A stretch of DNA of 64,000 bases from Mytilus californianus (Eukaryota; Mollusca; Bivalvia; Mytilida; Mytilidae), in contig NW_026262581.1 in NCBI RefSeq assembly GCF_021869535.1, forward strand, positions 76,971,955 to 77,035,954. The letters are read 5' to 3'. The notes under the pieces are model-generated. The model had not been told where the DNA came from. It did not search any database and saw only the letters and a list, made by a program, of their open reading frames with translations. Shown here in pieces: positions 12,601-27,600 of the stretch; the first letter of the stretch is position 1; each line of letters opens with the position of its first letter. A program made the position numbers and the translations under genes.

Positions 12601-15600
12601 ATCATCAAACAACATGATATATGCATTAATATTTTGTTGTAGAGTGTACCAGTTCTGACCGCTGTCCTTTCCCCTGACAACAATGTTAATGTTGACGTAC
12701 CAAAAGTGTTCTACCTAGATATGCTTGTACCAGAGGGTTCAACTTCTACATACATATTAACTGTGCAGACGCCAATCGACAACAACTTGCCAAAGTTTCA
12801 GCTTTGTAAAATTTCAATAAAACGTTTTGGTGGTAATATGCCTTGTGTCATCCCAGATGATAACACAGTTTCGTATGAGTCGACAGTTGGAGCAACCCAT
12901 GCCGATAAAGGGACATTAAGTTTAGGAAGTATTTCTGATTTACCAATATCACCAGGAAATACCACAGAAAATACCATTACATTCGAAATTATTGTAACAC
13001 CACTTCAACATACGGCTATAACGACATCTTCTTCTCATGACGTAACGATGACAATCACCTATGGATCAGGAGCTACTGTTAGTGCCACATCGCAATTTGT
13101 TGTCCAAAGTACAAGCGCAGCTGCTGATATATCGGTAGGTTAAGATAGAATTCTCTTTAATGGAATGGTATTTTTTTGGCTTTTTTTTAAATGCAGGTCA
13201 AAGTCGAAATTGTTTTTATTTGATTGGTTTTTATTATCCCGTAATAAACACAGATGGGTTTATTAGCAAATCAATTCAGTCGATGAAATTTAAAAATTCT
13301 TAACATATAAAGCTTTAGCTGGTTTCTAACATTTGAGAAATAATTTGCAAGTTTTAACTAAAAAAAAAAAAAAAACAAAAAAAGCAAAAACAAGTACGCT
13401 GGGACAATGTAAAACTATTTTGGATATACTCTATCTATATTGAAAACACAAATTTTGATTGAGAATTTGTTTTGGAAAACAACAGCCACTGCAAACAAGT
13501 GGACAAGAATGTAATATCTAAAAATAAAAATGAAATGATACTGAAATAAACTTATACTTTATCTTTATGTGGCATGGTAAAGGAAAAATGTCTGAGTATC
13601 TCTTTCAAAAATTTTATTGACAATTCAAAAGCATCAAACAAAACAATATGAGACAATATGAGATCCAGGGTGAAGGTTTGTGAAGGTACCTCTGGACTAA
13701 TGGGCTAGGACATTTTCCAAGATGATTGCCGAAGAACAACATGTTAAGTAATAGCAAAATTTTGAAGTTTCATAACGTCAATTCAACATTGAAGACCCCA
13801 TATTATATGTTCCCAGAAAGCTTTACATGTTACAAAAACATTTAAGTGTTGGCTTATTTAGTTAAAATTTCAATTGTGGAAGTCAATTCTAGATCCTAAC
13901 ACCCCTTATACACGAACAAAATATTTTTTGTCATATGTATATTCAATATATATAATTGTTGCATTACAGTAAAAAAAAAATAACCCTGTAATTTGAAATA
14001 TTGCAGTTTAAACATAATTTGAAATTAATAAATTCTTATTTGAAACGAAGGCGTTATTTATAGATGAGTGTATCCATTTTTTGAATTTTGAATTTTGTTT
14101 GGTCTATCTATATAATTTGTTAGCTTTATAAGTATCAGAGATGCCGAACAGTCATAGAGTTTTTCAATGTCTAATAAAGTGTCGTATCTGCTGTTTCTAG
14201 TAGACCTTTACTTAGCAATATGGTCACGGTTTCAAAGATGCGATATTTGATTTAATAGGGAAAAATTGTTCAAAGCATGATTTTTGATATTGCTATTATG
14301 ATTTTGAAATTCTTTGTCAGATTTGAATGCTATTTTTCACATAAAACTCCTCAAAGAATAGATTTAATTGATTTTCTCTAGATATTTAAGTTTTTAAGAA
14401 GAGAGATTTTTTTGAAGCGCAAAACGCTCTAATCTTGTTCCCCACTTTTTCGACTCCCTTATCAACATACTGAGGTTGTTTCATTCACGATATGAAAACT
14501 AGTTTTTTTTATATAAAATGCCAAAGGTGTCTTAATATTACTACATTGACAAATTAAATACAAGCCAAATCATATTAATTGATAAAAATATTAATATATT
14601 TGCTTAAAGATAGGTTAAAACAAATAAATGCCAAGTGACTGAAAATAAAACATACTGAATCAGAATACTGTAAGCACTAATAAGGAAATGAATATAGAAT
14701 TAAAAGTAAATATTGGTTTTCGCATTCAACTACATTTTTATTACGCAATTATCTATGAATAATTCTATTATTACAAGAAGGAAGTCAAACATATACAATA
14801 CAATCAAATCGTGATGAAAGAATAAATTAAATTTGTTTTAAAAAATACCCAAGGAATATGGTATGAACTTGAAAATATTGATATGATTATAAACTGAATT
14901 CTTGTGAATATCATTTTCTCCTGTTTGGGAAAAAAAGGTGGCTGATGTTTTGTTAATTTTCAATAAACCCGTTTACCAAAGATCTTCAGACATAAGTGGA
15001 AATATGCATTCTCGTATAGATAATTAAGACCGCATGTGTTTTATATCAATACATTTTTCATTGTTAGCTTAAACAAATACATTTACTATAGAAATCGAAA
15101 TCATTTTTATATTGACACCATATGATTATAACGAAGGAAGTCCTGTTAAAGGATTTACCTTTCCAACCCTCAAATGTAACGTGATTGTTTTGTAATAAGC
15201 TATTTTCGAGTCTTAATTATTGTGCGTCATCCCTTCACAACATTTTGTTGCTGAACAAATTGTGTTACTTGTGTGTATGTTTTTGTTTTTTTTTTCATTC
15301 TGTAATATTTCGCCATCGTAATAATTTGATGTCGATCAGTGGATATTGTGTCTAATTTTGTTTTACTGGTTTTTTTTCGTGAGTCTTATGTTCTTTTAAT
15401 TATGTAATATTTCCCTATCGTATTTATCTGATGTATGTCAGCATCCACTACATACTTAAAAAAGTAAGGATAAAAGAATTACGTTCACATATATTATAAA
15501 AAAGTAGGTTTTAACATTTTTATAATTTTCTTGATATCAGAACACAACAGTCCCTTCTTTCAACATGACGTATGCTGATGGTCAAGAGGAAGTTAATGTC

Positions 15601-18600
15601 GGTGCTGCTACGAAGGTTTACTATGATATCACGACAAACAGGGACGTTACCTATCCCTTGATGAATATAGAGGCAATTATGCCACTGGGAAATACTACTG
15701 CTAAACTGTCAATCTGTAGGGCAAGAATGACAAGTGTTGGTAAAAACTTACCTTGTGTTGCCCCAGAGTGGATCAACACACTATTTACTTATTCATCCAG
15801 GTGAGTTAAATGTTATACATAATTCAAAATGTTGTTAAAACGAGTTTAGCCTTATCGTTGCTCGAGAAAAATGTTAGTTTTTAGGTATCATATGTTTGGC
15901 CATAAAAATTTAAATCCCTAGTTGTCTCTTTGCAGGAGCACTGAAGACCATTAAACTTACACCAAATGTACATTTTGTTTTTAAATGCGATAATTGATAA
16001 TCTTAAACAATAAATGTACAGAGCTGTGAAAAGGGTGGCAATGGCAATATGTATTCATATTTTCCATCTTGTCTTTATTACTTTTATTTATTGGTCTGGA
16101 AAATTGATGTTTTGTAGTCCTTAAAATTACATCTACTTTCTTCCAATGTAAACTTGGTCAAGTACTATAGTCGCACTGATGAAAAAGCTATCTTGGCATC
16201 AAACTGTCATCTGATTGCACGAAATATTAACTACCCATCAATTGTTACTTCACCAATGAAATATCATTCTGCTTTATAAACGTACAGTGTTCAAAAGGGG
16301 CATTCACTATTTCCATACCTGCATATGTATAAATTCAGGACCTTTTACTTCCCTCAAAAGTCTGTAGTTTTGTTTGAGGATGTACTTTGTGAAATCATAA
16401 TGATTATCTACAGGTTGCATTTCTGTAAATATAGACAATGCAATTTCCCATAGGAACTCCCTTTACGGCTAAAACTGTGCCACTTTTACTATGAAGTTTC
16501 GTGAAAAATTATATCCTAGAATGGAAAGTTGATATGCACTACTATTTTGTTTAAAGGTCAAAACATAGGGCTGTGTGGCATATTTTCAACATTTATATGC
16601 CCCGAACTTCTAAGAGTTTAAACTTATACTTAAGTTCTGTATTACCCCTACGTTCACTTTAGGTGACCCTCAAAATTCAAAATTCCCTGCAACAATGTGT
16701 GAATATACTGGTAACATTCCCAAGTTATGTCTCTATGAGATGAAACATAGAAATCATATATGGGAACCAGTACGTAAACAAACAAAATACCTATGAATAT
16801 TATATATCTCCCCAAAAGAGGCGTGGTTTGTGAAACAGCTGTATTTTTTTTCTGTCTTTTGGGCTTTGTGATGTCTGTCTCTTTCCGTTTCATTAATTCT
16901 ATAGACCCTTCTTTTTTTGCTGTAGATGTCTGGCAAGGGGTCCAGCAATATTTTAACTTCAGTTGAAATGTACAACAAGATACAGTTATTTGTAATCAAT
17001 GACTTTCATTTGACAACGGGAAAACGTATTTTTAAAGCATGTTTTACACGTGTCTGGTGTATGAAAATACACGTCTGGTATTTTTGATGAGTTTTTACAC
17101 TGTATATCTTATCAAAGTTATCTGGAAAACTTTGGTCTTTAATAAAACTGATAACTGTAGTTACGACACATGGTTCAAATATTTGATTACCATGAAGTTC
17201 TCTACAAAGTCATCTTTTCGAAAGTTTTATGGACGCCATCATGCTTTGATCTGTGTCACAGATGATAACAGGAATGTCCTAGTAAGTTGCACAGAATAAA
17301 TGTCTTATGTATTTCAGTACATATGATATCTGGTTTTGGAATAATATTAATCAAGGGTTAGCATAATTTTCACCATTGTTTAAACTGGTGGAGCAAATAA
17401 GATGAAAAGTATATTTTTACCTCTTTTTTTCCTAAATAGATTTAGTGATGACCGAAATGACAGAGCGATACTTAACATCCCAAAAGTATGCAACAAAGAG
17501 GATGTTAACAATGCAGATGAAGATCTGATGAGATTGGAGTTTGATATTAGCGTTGAAGATCACGAAGGATTAGTTGATGGAGCAAAAGAATGGATAAGTG
17601 CGGGAAATATGTATAGCTCAACTAAAATTTGGGTTGGTCAGCTCGCTATAATTTTAAAGACACCAGCTACTATTTCTCCAGTATGTATATACAATGGCGT
17701 AATATTTATGATACTTTTTACTTAGTTAAGGTGGTACATAACACAACAGGGAGGTAACTCTGTAAAAATCAACTGAACATTTTAATCACATTCTATTGTT
17801 AAGGAAATATTAAGCTTCTCAATGATCAAAATTATTGTTTGTCAAACTGCTATATATCTAATGAAATTTTTCCGATAAAGTGTGTGGTTCAAGTTTTTTG
17901 AAATTTTCATATTTTTGTCAAATGGTCAAAGGAAATATTTTGTCTAAATTTTATGAAAATTAAACGAACCAAATTGGTTTTAGTCAAGGTGTTTGGTACC
18001 ACCTTATTAAGTAGTTGTAATGATCTATAGTTACCGCTTCTTGTTATCAAATAGAAACTTAAAAAGAATGGAGGAAATTCATTTAAAAATTTAGAAAACA
18101 ATCTTTCATGTTATGCTCTATGCTCATCTTGATATGGCTAAGCATTGTATTTGTAAATAATTACATTACATGTACGTTTCATTAGAATCCGTAATTTTGG
18201 TCGGATGACAACAATCGTGAGGCGGATAAATGTCATATTTTATTTCTGTATAAAATACAACAGCTATGATTCCACGTGCTATCCATGACAATGTAAAATA
18301 ATACATCCAAAAACAAACGAAAACTCGATTTAACTCTTCATTCCATGGTTGTAGCATAAAATGTAATTAAGAGAATTGAATGTTTTTTTAATAAATTTAT
18401 AGGGTTGTAAAAGCGTTGATTGTGTTCACATTTTTAATGTGTGTTTTTCATAGTGATACAAAATGTGCTTCTTTCAATGCTTTTGCATCCCAATAAAATT
18501 ATAAAAAGAAGCATTCAATTCTTAATTATCTTTATACAGAGCGTTTGTGAGAAAACAATTATTTAAAAACTAATAGAAAATATCTGAACTTTATTAGTAT

Positions 18601-21600
18601 CAAGCAACCCGTAAGGTACGTTCGACAAGCATGCATTTTATTTGATGAAGTAAATCAATTCAAAATAACTGTTAAAAGTGTACAAATACAAATAAACTTT
18701 TTTTTTTGATAGATTTTATTGAATTCCATGACAAGCAAGTCCGGCAGAAATGCTAATTTTGATTTTCAGCGGCCTTCAAAATACAACTGTCGTTGAATAT
18801 TCAATAATAGCGTAAAACACGTGTACCCCATGTTTTTATTGGAATAAAAACATGGATGTGTGTAAAAAGCAAAAGAATCTAAGAGTCATATAAGAATATA
18901 TTATTTTATAATATAGAAAGATTCTGATTAGTTGTATAAATACAAGTAACATACAGGAATGATATATATATATATTGCGTCATGGCAAAAGACGATGAAT
19001 CCTGCCTTGTGTTTGTTAAAATTTGTGATTTATCAATAACAAGTCAAACGTGAATTTGATCATGATTTTGTAGTTTTCATGATAAACACATTGGTCTAGC
19101 CAGGAAGTCAGTGAATTTGACTAAAAGACCTTAATTGTAAATAGGAAATCAATACAAAACAGATTAATACATAAATACTATTACTTATTACTCAGAATGA
19201 ATGAATTTTACTATTTGACATTCAAATCACCATTTTTGTCGCAATATTTCTTTTTGTACATAATGATCCATTATATACAGATGAGTTCTATGAAGGTGAA
19301 AAGCGCGTCTGGTGTACCAAAATATAAACCTTGTATCTTTGATGAGTAAATACCTAATTTAGTTGAACTTCATCCGGTCTTTCGTTTTATTTTTAATGGT
19401 TGAATAATGAAAAATAAAAACAGACTATCTTCTGTTAGAATCGCTATGGTCGCAATATTTCTCCGTCAGCCATTCATTTTTCTTTTTTTACTCATAATTT
19501 GCCTGTCCGTTTGACATAGATCAAATTTCTGTTTTAAGTGGCATGTCAAAAATCTGACTGTTTGAGAACGAATCAAGGATCTTATGTTTTACTCGAAGCA
19601 AAATTGTTTTCAGAATACTGCACCATACATAAGTCTGAACAGAAACTCTACCTTTACAACTGTTCCCATTGGTATGCCAATCATTTACAGTCTTCTGATA
19701 AAAATACATCCGGGTGAAAGTGTAGATCTGATTATGGATGTAAAATCTACAAACCCAGGATTAAGTATTTGTGGACTTCGTTTAAAAGAAGTTGGAGACA
19801 ATTTTCCATGTGTAAAAAGGAGTATAGAACCAACCTACACAGCATTCAGTAATAATGGTGGAAATACACAGGCTAGTTTGAATATGAGCATTGTCACAAA
19901 TACAGGTATTCACACTTTTTGTTTCCCTTCTTTTATGTTATTATACTTGCAAGAATCAATATAGCGGAGTGCAATATTCTAAATTCAGAAAAATAAAGCT
20001 GTTTAAAAAGACAATATTAACATTAAGATATAGAAAAAGCAGATACGGTGAACACGTATATGAGATAGAGATTACTTCGTTTCTAGTATAATAATTCAAA
20101 TTCAAGTATTATTTTATGTTCTGATGCTATGACTTGAAATCTGCTGACTCAAAATGTTTATGGCACGACGCTTTGTTTCTGAAAAAAAAAACATTTCTCA
20201 ATGTATGTAAGATAATGTAAAATGTTCTGCTTTAAAAACAAAAAATAAAAATTTACTGTTTAAAGTGAAATGAACTATAGATATCAATTTTCTTCTTTAT
20301 CCAACATGAAAAATGATAACTGGTATATTGTTCATAAAATTCAAAACAGTGCAGTACAGATAGGTCTGTCAAATTGCAATTTTCAAATGCCAGTGACAAC
20401 ATTTGATAAACGTGCAGGTGTGATTACTTCTAATGGGTACGATTTAAGTCTTTCAGTCTTCAAATTTATTGTTCCCGTTGCTTTTCTATGTTGTTACTTT
20501 GTGAATTTGGCGCTGTCTAGTAAAATTGAGGATTTCAACAAGACTCATATATATAATATAGTGTCATTGTTTTTATTAGTAAAACATCAGATGGGCAGAA
20601 TCCCCACAAGGATTAGCAATACTTTTATATCTCCATAAAAAGTCAGCGTCCGTGCAATTCGATAGAGAACCTAAAGATATGTCAAACTGATGATTAATGT
20701 GTCGTTTCTATAACTACGGGACTAGTTTTGTCACTTAGAGACAGAGTTAAAAAATTTTATTTAATTACTTTTTTGTACAAACAATTCAGTAGCATATAAA
20801 GGATAAGTCAAGTAACATATAACTAAATAATAAATATATTAAAATCCTTTGCATATGGAATAACTAGTTATACATCGGTTTAGGCTTAAATGGGGTTCAG
20901 TTTCATTCACAATTACTAATTAAATGATAAAGTTTCAAAGATAATCTTAAATTTCAGAAATGGGATACAGTAAATAATCATAACAATGTTAAAACAATTC
21001 CATACGGATATAACTTATTAAGCAAATCTTTTATATTCACTGAGTGGGCGTGAAATGCAAACTGCATTTGTTTTTTTAAACATAATACATTTTACACGCA
21101 TATTTACTAAAATGATAAAATCTGGAATGGTTTTTTATTTAAATCATGTAAACGTGTTTATCATTTGACATTTGAATTATTTATAATACTTTTTAGGAAC
21201 AACGACAGTTGCATCTAATGATTACTTTGACAGCAATGCTCTGATATTTGAAGTTATAGTAAAGTTATCCAGTGATACCACGTTGGTCCCCGATACTCAG
21301 CAATTCCCATTTACGGTTGATGTTACAACCAGTACAGGTGGAGTTGCCACATCTTTAAGTGACAATATACAGGCAACTTATAACACATCCGGATTTGACT
21401 CGGTAATGTTTCTTAAATCTCAGCAACACAGAGCAAATTAATGAGTCAAAATAATTATACACATACAAACAGCATTAAGATATATAGTATTTTTAAGTTG
21501 AACAATGTCTCTATAGTTTTATATCAAAATATACCATAGATATGAAATCTTCGAAGAAATCTAGAACTTTTTAAAATATATTTTAGCGTTATTATTGCAT

Positions 21601-24600
21601 TCGTATTATTCAATGAGAATTAGAATCAGTTATGTAATAGGCAAAATAACATTTTAACATTTCATTCTTAAATGACAGTCGTTTTGTGTTTCACTTCAGA
21701 CTGTTACTCAGAGTGGCAGTTTTGCCTTTTCCGTTGGAGAATTATCCGGAAATGATACGGACGATTCTGTGGCAAAAGGAGAAGGGAAAAGATTCATTGT
21801 TGATCTAATTCTGCCTGAAACTAACACTCAAAAGATATCTGTTAGCTTCATCACCCCTGTGCTGACTTCAGGCCAGTTTGAAATCTGCGACGCTGCAGTT
21901 ATTGTGGTTGGTTCTCACTTTCCTTGTATAGATAAAACAAGGATTTCCCCGACATTTCAAAGCAGGTATTTAATAAGTCATCTTAAGATATTTACCTCTT
22001 GTTTACGTAAATGTTTCGTTCATGAAAAAAGGAAATTAGATTAACCCATATCTTCTTTCGTTCACAGTAATTTATGTTTTTCTAAAGTTTTGGTAATTAT
22101 TAAAAGGATTGAGTACTAAGTAGAACGGTGCTGAACATGCATAAATTTCTAAACAAAATCGTTATTTAGCCTGTAATGTAACTTTAAACGTGCTCGCTCT
22201 CTAGGTTGACAGTTGTTTTTCTTTGTTGATATATTTGTTTGTTTTTATAGTGATTAAGATTATAACACAATGTTGACTGCTGTACCCCTATTTTTGACAT
22301 TTTTACCTATTATGTCTGTTTGTTTTGTTCACACATTGTTGTCAATATAATGGAATTTTATGCGACTGTCATACAAGTGAGAGGTTTAGCAAGCTATAAA
22401 ACCAGGTTTAATTCACCATTTTCTAAATAAGGAAATGCATGTACTAAGTCAGGAATATGACAGTTGTTTTCCATTCGTTTGATGTTTTTGAGCTTTTGAT
22501 TTTGTCATTTTATAAGGGACTTTCCGATTTGAATTTTCCTTGGAGTTCGCTATTTTTGTTATTTTACTTTTTTTAACATGTTCTTGGATTTATGCATAGG
22601 TTTGAAAAATGTTCTTTTACATAAAAATCATTCCATTGAAGACTTTTAATAAAACATAAAAGATACAAGGCTTATAATTTGGTAACACAAACGTTTCATC
22701 TACATCAGATTCATCAGTGGCGCTTGAATCAAAACAGTTGAAGGCCAAATCAAATGTTTGATTTAAATTTCGATTCGAAAAACCAACATGTCTCCACTGA
22801 TTCAGTTGATGTAAACATAAGTCACAAAGTCAAAATAAAAAACAATTTCGTATCATTGAATATGCCTATGAACTTAAAGAGAAAAACATCAAGTTATTCC
22901 GCATATAAACATAAACCCGCGGCAAGTTAACAAGTCGAGAGAAACGGTCTATATGCAAGGTAAACATGGAATTATCTGGATATCGAAAAGAACCAAATTT
23001 CTTTAATTGACAATATTGTTTTCCCTGGAAAGTCTTTAAGCAAACAATTAATATGCAAATTTGAGTTTGAATTAACGGGAACGAACATATGTACCAAAGT
23101 TAAAGAATGCACTCAAGAAGAAAACACTATGCTACAACGATTCCTAAGCTCTTTGGCACTAAGAGGCATTATGATCCACTATGTACGCATGCAAAATCAA
23201 GATTTTGCAATGTATAAACAGTAATTTTCAATAGGTAAAGATATTGTTATATGTTGTGTATCAGAAGATAATGGTACTCAAGACCGAAATTTCCGAAAAA
23301 CCCAATATTTTTCTAAATTAGTATTGTTTTCTTTTCAGACCTGGGTCGATGTACAATGACATTGTAACAATAGATCTAGGCTATGTATGTAGTTCTGCGG
23401 TTAACGTTGGAGTTGACAATCACAATAAGGTAAACCATTGCTCTCATAAATAAAACTTTTCATTTGAAAATAAAATAAAACACTACTGGTCAACAGTTTG
23501 CAGTTTAAGATATAAGATATTTCCTCTACTCTTTAGAAATTATTACTGAGAAAATCGCTGTTTTCGGTATTTACATTTAATGTATTTTCCCCTCTTTCCT
23601 CTTCCGTTTCAAGTTAAGATTTTACTCAGTCAAACACACCAGTTTCCTGATTCCATATTAGTATTTCCATTTGTATTCAAGTAATAAAGAGAGATGTTTT
23701 AAAAATTATTCTAGGAATTTAATCAATCAGTATTTACCAAAGATTATAATTCATAAAGACATTTTAGACATGCGATGTATATCATAGATGGCGAAATCTC
23801 TGCCAATATCATACTAATTTATTTATTTCATTTTGTTGTTTTAGATTCAGATTGAAGCAGTTGCACGAGTTTTGCCTGACGCTTCTTTGAATGACGGAGA
23901 TGGAGTTTATTTTCACGTGACTGTAAACACAAACGATGCACAGATCTATGTTGCACAAATGAATCTCACGGTTACAGATACTTTTGTAGAAAAACAGTCG
24001 GTATGTGTTGTTTTAATTTTTCGCATATAACTAAAATGCATGCTTGCAAGTTGTAATAAATAATTTTACAAGTTTCATGTCTTCACACAATATTTGCAAA
24101 AGTAATATTTACTTCTTATAAACTTTAGAAATATCCAAAATCAGTCTTAAAGAAAGTTCAGACGGCTTCGTTCGGGAAACTATTTACTTCCTACATTCAT
24201 TTTACATGAAAATGTACATTTTGACAAAGCAAATATTATAATGAAAGATCCTTTTTGAATGTTAATATAGACATATTTTTATTTATTCATATTTTATTCT
24301 CTAGCCAACATTGTTTAACAATGATACAATATTGATGGTAAACACAACATCGCCGACAACAATGACGGTAGGAGAAGTGGTAACATTTCCGTTAGTAATG
24401 AATATCCCGGCAATGTCAGTTTCCAATGTAATAGTAGATGTTAGTTTACCAATCAATGGCACAGCAGTTGCAATTGTTAAAGATATAAGGCTTATTTCTA
24501 CTGGGAAGAATATAAAGTGCCTGTATGAAAATATAACGAAGAATGTTGTATTCCACCCCATTTACAACTCGTCATTAGATAATTGTCAAAATGACAAGGG

Positions 24601-27600
24601 ATATATTGATTTTGGCATTGTAACAAATGCAGGTATGTACTTTCGACATAGATCGTCCTTCAGTTGCACGAGATCTCATCCTCTGCTTAACCACATGAAA
24701 AAATAATTAATATGTATTTCTTTTTTATTTTCTGTATCTGTGATAGGTTCTATTAATGAAAGCTGTTTTCTGTTAAGTGCAAGTACTGTTATTGTCAATT
24801 ATTTATATATATTTGAATATTCATGATTACATAAAATGAAAAAATAATCTAGACATGATTTATTACTTTATGAAAATAACAATGTTTCAGCAAAAACATA
24901 TTCATTTAAATGAACGCATACTTCAAATAAGAAAACAGTTATACCAATAAAAAGAGTATTAGTGGTAATCATGCATTATCCAACAACTTCACAATCATGT
25001 TTTCGAGATTTGTTAAACGGGGAAATTTTTATTACAATAGTAATGTTTTTACCCGTTTTTTACGTCTGTAGGTTTGTCATACAGAAGAGATGACGCAGAA
25101 TCCAATGACAACGCTGTGAATGTCGAGATTGACATCATACTTAGTGACAATGAAATCACTGACAATGGAGCAGGATTCAAATTTAGTTTCGGTGCCAAAC
25201 TTGGAAGCTATATTTTCATAGTTGATCATGACATTACCGTGACACGAACTGGGTCAGAATATCCAATTCTTAAAGTGGAGGCAGTAGTGAATGAAACGCT
25301 GTCAACTAGGTTTGTTACAAATGAAATAAGATGTTATTTCATCATCAATAATTGGTACAAAATTATTTCGTGTTAAATGTTATCATGATATCCTTTAGTA
25401 CTTCTAATTGCATTAGAAAAACTGTTTTATAAAGGTCATATGTATCTATAATATATTAGCCTGAAATTAAATTCTATAAAATGATTTCAGTATTCCATGC
25501 ATATCAAACCTTATCTGAAACAACTCGAAATAATGTAAAATATGACTTGCAATGCAAGTTTTCGACTGTTTGACTGGCGAGAATATGCTGCCTTCATGTT
25601 TATGTATGATTGATATACCTCCAATTGTCTGGTCACCTGATTGTATTTATACAACTGACGTTACGCCCACAAGTTCCTATTAAATTAAAACTTAGAATAT
25701 TAAATACGTTGGATTAAAAAGAGAAAAGATACTCTCAAGACAAAAAGTTTAGGAATATCTAACACATATAATGTTTTGATCAGTTTTGCACTAAAATATT
25801 CGTGGATCACTATTATACTTACTATTAAATAATTTAGGATAAAAAACGTGAAGAATTGAATAGAATCTGTTCATATTTTTGTTCATATTTTTGTTCTTAT
25901 TTTAATGTAGCACAAATGTTGTTGTGGAAGCCACCTTGCATCACGATGTCAACTCAACTGCGTTGGCTACTAATGCTAGTGTCTTGTTTTACATTCCTCC
26001 ATATATGATACACACCAATGTGGTGGTCAATACATCGACATACTCATCAAGTTACGAAAATGGAGTAGTGATAATAGAGGTACGTTTTGTTCTATCAGTT
26101 TCTGAATACCAGAATCATATTCGAGAGATTTTGAAAAAAACAATTAATCACGAAATTAATATCAAATGTTTGAAAGTAAGTCACTATTAAAACATGTATT
26201 GATTTATTCTTTGATACTTGTAGAGGTTTTAAAATATATATTGGTATCAAAATGTATTTTGTATTGTTTTTTATTGTATCTTAAAATGTTCATATTTGTA
26301 TATCATGTCTAAGTATTTTTCATCTTATTAGTTTGACAACGTGTTATTCTGTGACGTCATCAGTATAGGGCTAACATTAGCACCTAATACATCATTGACG
26401 GTACCTGAAGATGTGACGACTGATACGACTGTTGTATCATACCAAGCCGGTACATATATGTTTCCTAGAGTAGGAAGTTCGATTACAGTAGACGATTTCT
26501 TTACAACAGACATACAACAAGTCAACTTTACTATAAGTGTTATTAGATCTGATGGTATGTGCTACAAATAAACCTACAATAATCTATAAATATGTGTGTA
26601 TTGGGGTAAATGTGTGCGTGCGTTAAAAGTACGTTTTCAATTAATTACTGATATTCGTCAATTATCTATGACTAATATGAGGCAGGTGTTACATGTGAAA
26701 GAAGAACAAGTTTGTAAGCTACAGCATAACTTATACTTTGTTTTCATAAATTATCATTAAAATCATATTACTAAGGAAATCATCTACTTTTTTTACTTTG
26801 TGCAATAACAATACAAAAATGATATACAATGAACAGAAGTATAAAGGTGAAACGCCATAGTCTTCAGGATTGAGGCCTGGACAATTAAATAACCAGGTTT
26901 AACGAATGTCTTGCATAATTTCTGTAGGATTTTTTTGTAAGTAATCTGAAATATTGAATCGCTCCCGATGTTGGTTATCCTAATTTTATTGATGGCGTCA
27001 TTATCTATGTAAACAAAAGAACGCGATCTTCGTTGTCAATTTAAGGTTACGTTCTTAAGGATGTACACCTCTGAGGAGCCAAAAATTTCTAGAATTAAAC
27101 TTTTTTTCTTAACCTGATTTTTGGGTTTATATGACTGTAAAAAAATGATTGATGAAAAAATCATATGGTAGTGCACTTCTTTTTTTGCTACGGCCCTTTG
27201 AAAGTACCCAATTTTGATGATTTTCCCATTTTTCGTAAATTTTTACCTATTTTTGGGCTATTATCGTGAAAAAATTCACAGTTCCACAATTAAACTTTTT
27301 TTCATACTTTCAATAAAGATGAAGTGGACCAATCTGAATAAATTTAACTTAAAAAACTATAGGTAGGTGTTAATATAAGAAAGTTTTATCATATTTTGAT
27401 GCTTTTTTGTGTCAAATTAACCATGCTGTCAATTTTGTAAAGAAGTAGGTCCAGTAAGACCCCTTTTTGGCCCCAAAATATAGCAGTTTTACAAAATTGT
27501 TAAAATGTAAACTTTTAGCTATTTATTGGAAAGTAGAATACTTCTGCTACATAAATGTGGGCAGTTTTTGACAATACAAAGCATGTATATCGGGTACTAG

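Noticed and set aside
20270-20638. 122-codon open frame in an intron of the large gene
   Set aside because: No family signature, no splice signals that fit the neighbouring exon phases, and composition like the surrounding intron.
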